A DNA stretch of 6,778 bases, taken from positions 1 through 6,778 of the forward strand of contig JAHDCH010000142.1 of assembly GCA_020629995.1 (NCBI GenBank), given 5' to 3'. Below, in pieces: positions 1-4,592 of this stretch. Positions within the stretch are counted from its first letter, which is position 1, and every line of letters begins with the position of its first letter. The stretch is from Pseudaestuariivita sp. GTDB taxonomy: Bacteria > Pseudomonadota > Alphaproteobacteria > Rhodobacterales > Rhodobacteraceae. The notes beneath the pieces were generated by a model, which saw only the letters and a list, made by a program, of their open reading frames with translations, was not told the DNA's origin and did no database searches. The translations under genes were made by a program, and so were the position numbers.

Positions 1-2
1 GC

Positions 3-3000
3 CCCTTGGGCTATGCGCCGGCGGCGTTCCGCGACGGGCTGACCTTTGCGGGGCGTACAACGGCGGTTCTGGCGCCGCCGGTGGCCAGCATGGATCAAGG
101 AGAGGCCACAGGTGCAAAGCGCGCCGGTCCCAAGCTGGCCGATCACGGGCTGGACGGCGGCGCATTCTGGGGGATCGAACAGCGCGCCTTTGCCGAAGAG
201 GTGCTGCGCGATCCCACATCCACCGACGGCACGCTCGAAGGTTTTGCCCTGGGGCCGTTCGGCGCATCGGGCGCGCAAGAGGCGCATTTCATCAACGGCG
301 CGCTGTCGATCATCACCCAGACGCATCTGGGGCGGCTGGAAAGCCTGCGGATCGAGGTCAAGGGCCGCATCGGCGCCTTTTACCACCGCGCCAAGCATGT
401 GGTGGTCTATCGCCGGACAACGGCTGCGTCGGACCAGTTTGCCGGGATCGGTGGCAATTCGCAGCGCCCGGTCCTGCGCAAGGTCGAGGAATATATCGAT
501 CTGCAGGAAACCCGCCGCAGCTATCCCGACCGCCCCGGAGTTGATCCGCGCACCATCGGCCCCTTGCGCGAGCTGCGCTGTGGTTCGGCCCGGATCAATG
601 TCGACAGCGCCTGGGCCAGCGATGTGGGACCGGCAGGCTGGAAAATCCCGCTGTGGAACCGCCACGCCGCGCAGGTCCGGCCTGCCGTCTATCCGATGCC
701 GTCCTTTACCGCCGCCTGTCAGGGCGAAGACAGCGAACGCCTGACGCTGCAGGAACTGTGCGACCCCGGCAAACTGTGTTTCTACACCAACCTCGACTAT
801 GCCAAGGCCGAACAGGATACCTCGCTGTGGCCCGCGGTGCATGGGATTGATGGCCTTGATGCCAATGATCTGGACCGCTGGATGCGTCTTCAGGATGTGG
901 CCGCGGCCAAAGGCACGGACGTGAGCGCCAGCCGCCGACCCGGGGCGTCGCGGTTCATCCCCGGCGCGGGGTCGTTCACCCATTGCCTTGCGCCCTCCTC
1001 TGCCCTGACCTGTGTCAACCATGCACGTGGCGACAGGCCGGTCTTTGCCGCGCTGGAAAGCGTCACTTTCCTGCGCGGCGGTGGCCGCAAGCCGGCCCAT
1101 GCCGCCGACGATCCCGGCAGTGGGGACGCAGTGATCACCGATCTGCTGACCGGCCCGCAAGCGCTTGATGATGCGCTGACGGCGGGCGTTGGCCCCGGCC
1201 CCACCCCCACCTTTGCGGTGCCCGAGCTGAAAGAGCTCAAAGCCGACTGGGACGAATTCGAAGCCAAGGTGCAAACGGTCAAGGACGGGGATGCTGTCAC
1301 CAACTTGGTCAACCAGACCAAGGCAAAGCTTGAGGCGTCTGCGGGCGAGATTGAAAACATTGCCATCGCCAAGCTGGACGCCCTGAGGAAAGAGCTGCTG
1401 GGTGACAAGCTGGCCGAATATGAAAAGAAGATTGCCGCCGGCACAAAGACCTATGAGCTGGTCAAAAAAATCCTGGAGGCGGACAAAGCCGATTGCGCCG
1501 CGCTGCAGGAACAGGCCCGCACGGCGATCAAGGCGAAAAAGGCGCTGATCCTCCAGCGGCTGAACGGGGCCGAAGGCCAGCTGATGGCCGAGTTGGACAA
1601 GCCGGGTGCCACGCTGGGAGACCTGCTGACCAAGCTCGACACGCTTGAGAAAGAAGCCAAGGGCATTGCCAACCAGACCATCGACCGGATTGATGCTGAT
1701 ATCGGCAACATCACCGCTCATGTGACAGACGCCAAGGCGCTGGTCACGGATTGGGGCGATGACCTGGACCGCGCCTATCGCGCAGGGCTGGGCCGCATCT
1801 CGCAATTCAAAAACGCCTATGACACCCAAAAGCCCTGGTCGGCCAGCCGGCTGGCCAAGGCGCATGCGGCGTTCGAAGCGCAGCTGGCAAACCTAAGCGC
1901 CGAGGCCGGCGCGGCTCTGTCACAAACCCGCCAGCGGCTTGCTGCGGAAATTCCGGGCCGGGCGTCTGACGTGACCGGCGCCATCGATCTGGCCTTGCGC
2001 GATGCGGTCGGCAAGCTGGATGGCGGCAACCCGGTGCCAAAAATCGCATCGGTGCTTTTGACCGCGAACCAAGATGCCTTTGACAAACTGCAAGCCGCGG
2101 CGCAGTCCGACCAGATCACGGCCTTTGTCCAACGGCTGGCTAAAGCCATTGGCAACCCCGCGCTGACGCAGGCGCAAAAGGCCGCGCTGACCACCATGAA
2201 TGCCGAGCTGGACGCGCTTGCCACGCGGGCCCGCGGTCTGGCCAAGCAGGCGGAAGGGCTCAGCACCGAAAAGGCAGAGGACATCCGCAACGTGCTGACG
2301 GGCCTGGCCGGTCAGGCCAAGGCTCAGGTGGATGCCATCGCCGCGGATGCCACCGGCGCGGTGGCGCAGCTGGAGCAGACCCTTCAGGACGATCTGATTG
2401 TTCTAACAAACGATCTGCAAAACACCTCGGACGAGGTGCTGACGGCGGCCGGGGATTTCATCGCGAACAAGGGCAAGGTGTTCGACCGGATGGTGGCGGG
2501 CGCCGAAACTTGGGTGACCAAGCGCGCCGCAACTCTGCACGGCCATGTCACCGCGGCACAATCAGCCGCCGAAAGCTGGCTGGGCGGTGTCGCGGCCCAG
2601 ATCACCAAGGCGCAGGATGACCTGACCAAAGGGCTGCGGGACGGGCTCGACAAAGATGTCATCACACCGGTCTTTGACACCCTGCGCCGCGAGCTTGGAC
2701 AGGTCAAAGACCCGATCAAGAAAGGCCGCGCCGAGGCCGTGCGGGTGATCGGCCAGCTGAACGGCCTGCTGGTGCAAAAGATCGACAAGCTGGAAGAGGC
2801 CGCCAACAAGATCACCGCTCAGCTGGCCAAGTTGTGCGAGGCGCTGGTGGCGCGCAAGGACGCGATGCTCAAGGTTTTGGGCAAAGTCCAATCCTGGGCG
2901 GCGGACCGGATCAAGGCCTATGCCGGCAAGCTGGGCGATCTGGCCTGCAAAACCGCCGAAGATCTGCGCACCGAGCTGAAAAAACTGGGCAGCCTGTTCA

Positions 3001-4592
3001 CCGCGCTGACTGACGATGCGGCCGACCTTGCACGTAATCTTCTGACCCCCATAGTGCGCGCCGCCGAACGGGCCGCCAGCGTCGTGGCCCAGATCGGACA
3101 GGAGCTGGCCGATGGGATCGGACGTCTGGTTGCAGCGGGGGCCAAGATCCCCGATATCGGCAACCTGGGCCTGAACACCGACCGGATCACGGCCTTTTTC
3201 AAGGACCTGCTGGATGACATCGACGTATCGCGCGTGTTCTCGTCCATGGGCGGGTTTGGCGACGGTCTGGGGGCTTTCAACTTTGATCTGCCGGTGATCG
3301 GGCTGGGCGGCGGCTTTGACCTGCCGGACCTCAACCTGCCGGATATCGACTTTCCCGACCTTGGCTTTGGCAAGCTGAATTTCGAAGACCTGCTGCCCAA
3401 GATCGCGGGCATCGATTTCAAGGATCTGATCCCCGATTTCGGGCGCGCGGGCAATTCGCTGTCGGACCTCGGCAAATACGTCAAGGTCACCCACGACATC
3501 GACAAGAAGGCCAAGACCGCCTGGGCCAAGGCCGAGCTGGACATCAACTTTCCCAAGCGTGCCAAGCTGTTCGGCTTTGGACCCTTCACGCTGTTCATGA
3601 ACAAACCCGACCTGATCGCCTGGGTCCGGATCGAGGCCAGCGCCAAGACCAAGGACGTCACCACAACGGAACACGGCGAAATCAAAAGCGACCTCGAAGC
3701 GGTGGTGGCCGGGCAGCAGATGGTCACCCTGCGCGACGTCAAGATCCTCTATACCAAGGATGGCGGGCTTGATTTTGACATCGATCCCAAAAAGATCCGC
3801 CTGAACCCCAATTTCAAATTCATCCAGGACATCATCGAAGGGCTGGGGCTTAAGGACGACGAAGGCGCGTTCAAGCTGATCAAGGACGGCAAGATCCCGG
3901 TCGGGATCGAGCACAAGATCTCGTTTCCGGTGCCCCCGGTCAATGCGGGCACCAGCGGTCTGGTGGGGCTGACCATCGCCAATGCGTTCAAGCTGAAGGC
4001 GTATCCCGACTTTTTCATCCGCAACCAGTTCAACCTGTCGTCGCGCGAGAAACCGTTCATCTTTTCGATCTTCATCATCGGTGGCACGGGATTTGTGCAG
4101 CTGGATGTGGATCACCTGCCCGCGGCCAAACGCACCACGATTGTGGTCACGGCGGGGGTGGGCGGATCGGCCTCTCTGGCCTTTGCCTTTGGGCCGATCT
4201 CGGGCGGGGTGTTCATCACGCTGTCGGTCATCCTGACCTACCGCAAATACATCGGCTACGCGACCGCGGAAAAACCCGATGATGCTGGTCTGACGGTTGC
4301 TCTTGAACTGGCGATCCTGGGCCATGTCAGCCTGTGGGGTCTGGCGACGATCTTTTTGCGGCTCAGCCTGTCGATGACCTACCACGACAGCGGCCGGATC
4401 GACGCGACTGGGCGGCTCAAGGTCACGCTGCGCGTCTCGCGGTTCTTCAAGCTGAAGTATTCGACCACGGTCAACTACCGCATGCGCGACGGCAAATCCG
4501 TCACCACACGCGAGAGCGACCTGAAAGTCGAGATCCCCAAACAGACCAAAGACCGTTCCAAGAAACTCAAGCAAGCAAGGGCCAAGCTGTGA
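3..4592 (+). CDS. Giant modular protein of unknown function, helical rod plus C-terminal beta domain (5' end missing)
   Basis: The frame is open from the window edge to TGA at 4590-4592. The first possible start (TTG at 6) has no ribosome binding site and sits in what reads as mid-protein sequence, so the gene very probably begins upstream. Residues are numbered from that TTG. Residues 52-361 are a mixed alpha/beta region with six cysteines. Residues 362-405 are a Gly/Pro/Asp linker (GVGPGPTPTF). Residues 406-1048 are a long amphipathic helical region rich in Ala, Lys, Asp and Leu. Residues 1049-1157 are a Gly/Asp/Phe-rich hinge with five-residue repeats. Residues 1158-1506 are beta-rich with long hydrophobic stretches. 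Residues 1507-1528 are a basic tail with nine Lys/Arg. No catalytic motif, ATP-binding loop or protease triad is evident. The layout suggests a structural, tethering or tape-measure-like role, but that is inference from shape only. The gene is translationally coupled to the next one. I am confident that it is coding; its function is unknown. Confidence 0.93.
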   Translation, partial: PLGYAPAAFRDGLTFAGRTTAVLAPPVASMDQGEATGAKRAGPKLADHGLDGGAFWGIEQRAFAEEVLRDPTSTDGTLEGFALGPFGASGAQEAHFINGALSIITQTHLGRLESLRIEVKGRIGAFYHRAKHVVVYRRTTAASDQFAGIGGNSQRPVLRKVEEYIDLQETRRSYPDRPGVDPRTIGPLRELRCGSARINVDSAWASDVGPAGWKIPLWNRHAAQVRPAVYPMPSFTAACQGEDSERLTLQELCDPGKLCFYTNLDYAKAEQDTSLWPAVHGIDGLDANDLDRWMRLQDVAAAKGTDVSASRRPGASRFIPGAGSFTHCLAPSSALTCVNHARGDRPVFAALESVTFLRGGGRKPAHAADDPGSGDAVITDLLTGPQALDDALTAGVGPGPTPTFAVPELKELKADWDEFEAKVQTVKDGDAVTNLVNQTKAKLEASAGEIENIAIAKLDALRKELLGDKLAEYEKKIAAGTKTYELVKKILEADKADCAALQEQARTAIKAKKALILQRLNGAEGQLMAELDKPGATLGDLLTKLDTLEKEAKGIANQTIDRIDADIGNITAHVTDAKALVTDWGDDLDRAYRAGLGRISQFKNAYDTQKPWSASRLAKAHAAFEAQLANLSAEAGAALSQTRQRLAAEIPGRASDVTGAIDLALRDAVGKLDGGNPVPKIASVLLTANQDAFDKLQAAAQSDQITAFVQRLAKAIGNPALTQAQKAALTTMNAELDALATRARGLAKQAEGLSTEKAEDIRNVLTGLAGQAKAQVDAIAADATGAVAQLEQTLQDDLIVLTNDLQNTSDEVLTAAGDFIANKGKVFDRMVAGAETWVTKRAATLHGHVTAAQSAAESWLGGVAAQITKAQDDLTKGLRDGLDKDVITPVFDTLRRELGQVKDPIKKGRAEAVRVIGQLNGLLVQKIDKLEEAANKITAQLAKLCEALVARKDAMLKVLGKVQSWAADRIKAYAGKLGDLACKTAEDLRTELKKLGSLFTALTDDAADLARNLLTPIVRAAERAASVVAQIGQELADGIGRLVAAGAKIPDIGNLGLNTDRITAFFKDLLDDIDVSRVFSSMGGFGDGLGAFNFDLPVIGLGGGFDLPDLNLPDIDFPDLGFGKLNFEDLLPKIAGIDFKDLIPDFGRAGNSLSDLGKYVKVTHDIDKKAKTAWAKAELDINFPKRAKLFGFGPFTLFMNKPDLIAWVRIEASAKTKDVTTTEHGEIKSDLEAVVAGQQMVTLRDVKILYTKDGGLDFDIDPKKIRLNPNFKFIQDIIEGLGLKDDEGAFKLIKDGKIPVGIEHKISFPVPPVNAGTSGLVGLTIANAFKLKAYPDFFIRNQFNLSSREKPFIFSIFIIGGTGFVQLDVDHLPAAKRTTIVVTAGVGGSASLAFAFGPISGGVFITLSVILTYRKYIGYATAEKPDDAGLTVALELAILGHVSLWGLATIFLRLSLSMTYHDSGRIDATGRLKVTLRVSRFFKLKYSTTVNYRMRDGKSVTTRESDLKVEIPKQTKDRSKKLKQARAKL
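159..1090 (+). other. N-terminal mixed alpha/beta region of the giant protein
   Basis: Encodes residues about 52-361 of the first gene. Recognisable landmarks are GAFWGIEQRAF, the basic beta-like segment LRIEVKGRIGAFYHRAKHVV, RPVLRKVEEYIDLQ, GWKIPLWN, PAVYPMPSF, KLCFYTNLDY and LWPAVHGIDG. It contains six cysteines (in RCGS, AACQ, LCDPGKLC, THCL and LTCV) and many aromatic residues, so it looks like a compact folded domain, unlike the rod that follows. The dense alternation of charged and hydrophobic residues in LRIEVKGRIGAFYHRAKHVV looks like a conserved core. I do not recognise a named family and see no clear metal-binding or catalytic signature. The boundaries are by eye. Confidence 0.5.
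1221..3149 (+). other. Long amphipathic helical / coiled-coil rod of about 640 residues
   Basis: Encodes residues about 406-1048 of the first gene. Heptads are visible directly. In ELKELKADWDEFEAKVQTV the hydrophobic residues L, L, W, F, V, V are spaced 3-4-3-4-3, and in IDRIDADIGNITAHV (1680-1724) I, I, I, I, V are spaced 3-4-3-4. Composition is Ala/Lys/Asp/Leu/Gln with few prolines and few aromatics, which recalls apolipoprotein-like or tape-measure-like helical proteins. If fully extended as one helix, it would span up to about 95 nm (1.5 angstrom per residue); folding back into a bundle would shorten it. It may associate with itself, coat a membrane or act as a spacer. The helical call is strong; the role is open. 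Confidence 0.8.
3315..3389 (+). repeat. Five-residue Leu/Phe-Pro-Asp repeat in the hinge of the giant protein
   Basis: Encodes residues 1104-1128 of the first gene as five consecutive pentads: FDLPD, LNLPD, IDFPD, LGFGK, LNFED. The pattern is hydrophobic, Asp/Asn/Gly, Leu/Phe, Pro (or Gly/Glu), Asp/Lys. A related copy (FDLPV) lies just upstream at 3282, and decayed copies (GIDFKDLIPDF) follow up to about 3440. A Gly-rich stretch (GGFGDGLGAF, GLGGGF) precedes it. The D/N then L/F placement echoes the centre of canonical pentapeptide repeats, but the large residue before it and the Pro after it are not canonical. Pro-spaced pentads of this style also occur in AHNAK/periaxin-type repeats. It could be a short beta-solenoid turn or a flexible hinge between rod and beta domain. 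Confidence 0.65.
3477..4523 (+). other. C-terminal beta-rich domain with long hydrophobic segments
   Basis: Encodes residues about 1158-1506 of the first gene. It opens with YVKVTHDIDKKAKTAWAKAE and continues as alternating strands and turns (MVTLRDVKILY, GLDFDIDPKKIRLN). The last third is strikingly hydrophobic: PFIFSIFIIGGTGF, SASLAFAFGPISGGVFITLS, ALELAILGHVSLWGLATIFL, then GRLKVTLRVSRFF and LKYSTTVNYRM. Glycine turns separate strand-length pieces, which fits a beta meander or barrel better than plain transmembrane helices, though membrane helices are not excluded. From memory, this order of segments recurs at the C-terminus of large uncharacterised proteins in other high-GC bacteria, but I could not check this. 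It does not end in the terminal aromatic residue typical of BAM-assembled outer-membrane barrels; a basic tail follows instead. It contains no cysteine. Confidence 0.55.
4577..4581 (+). promoter_or_regulatory. Ribosome binding site for the second gene, inside the end of the first
   Basis: AAGGG lies within the last codons of the upstream gene. It is 10 bases before ATG at 4592 and 7 bases before an in-frame GTG at 4589. The sequence GTGATG therefore offers two adjacent starts. The GTG has the better spacing and would give a 4-base overlap (GTGA); the ATG gives the 1-base TGATG overlap. The products would differ by a single residue. Either way, translation of the second gene is expected to depend on ribosomes finishing the first. 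Confidence 0.5.

Noticed and set aside
6..8. TTG as the true start of the first gene
   Set aside because: There is no ribosome binding site, only five bases lie upstream, and the frame is open to the edge. The early residues look like the inside of a protein, so the gene is treated as truncated by the window.
46..744. 232-codon open frame on the plus strand in another register
   Set aside because: Its product is Arg/Pro/Ser/Ala-biased, typical of an out-of-frame reading of GC-rich coding DNA, and the overlapping frame is open for 4.6 kb with sensible protein texture.
2562..4574. 670-codon open frame on the minus strand
   Set aside because: It is codon-aligned antisense to the first gene. 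Stops in that frame require TTA, CTA or TCA in the sense gene, codons that are rare here, so long openness is expected. It ends exactly at an in-frame sense TCA (2562-2564). Its protein has no recognisable domain.
4592..4592. Promoter or terminator between the two genes
   Set aside because: The genes overlap, and neither a hairpin followed by a T-run nor a promoter-like pair of elements is visible around the junction.
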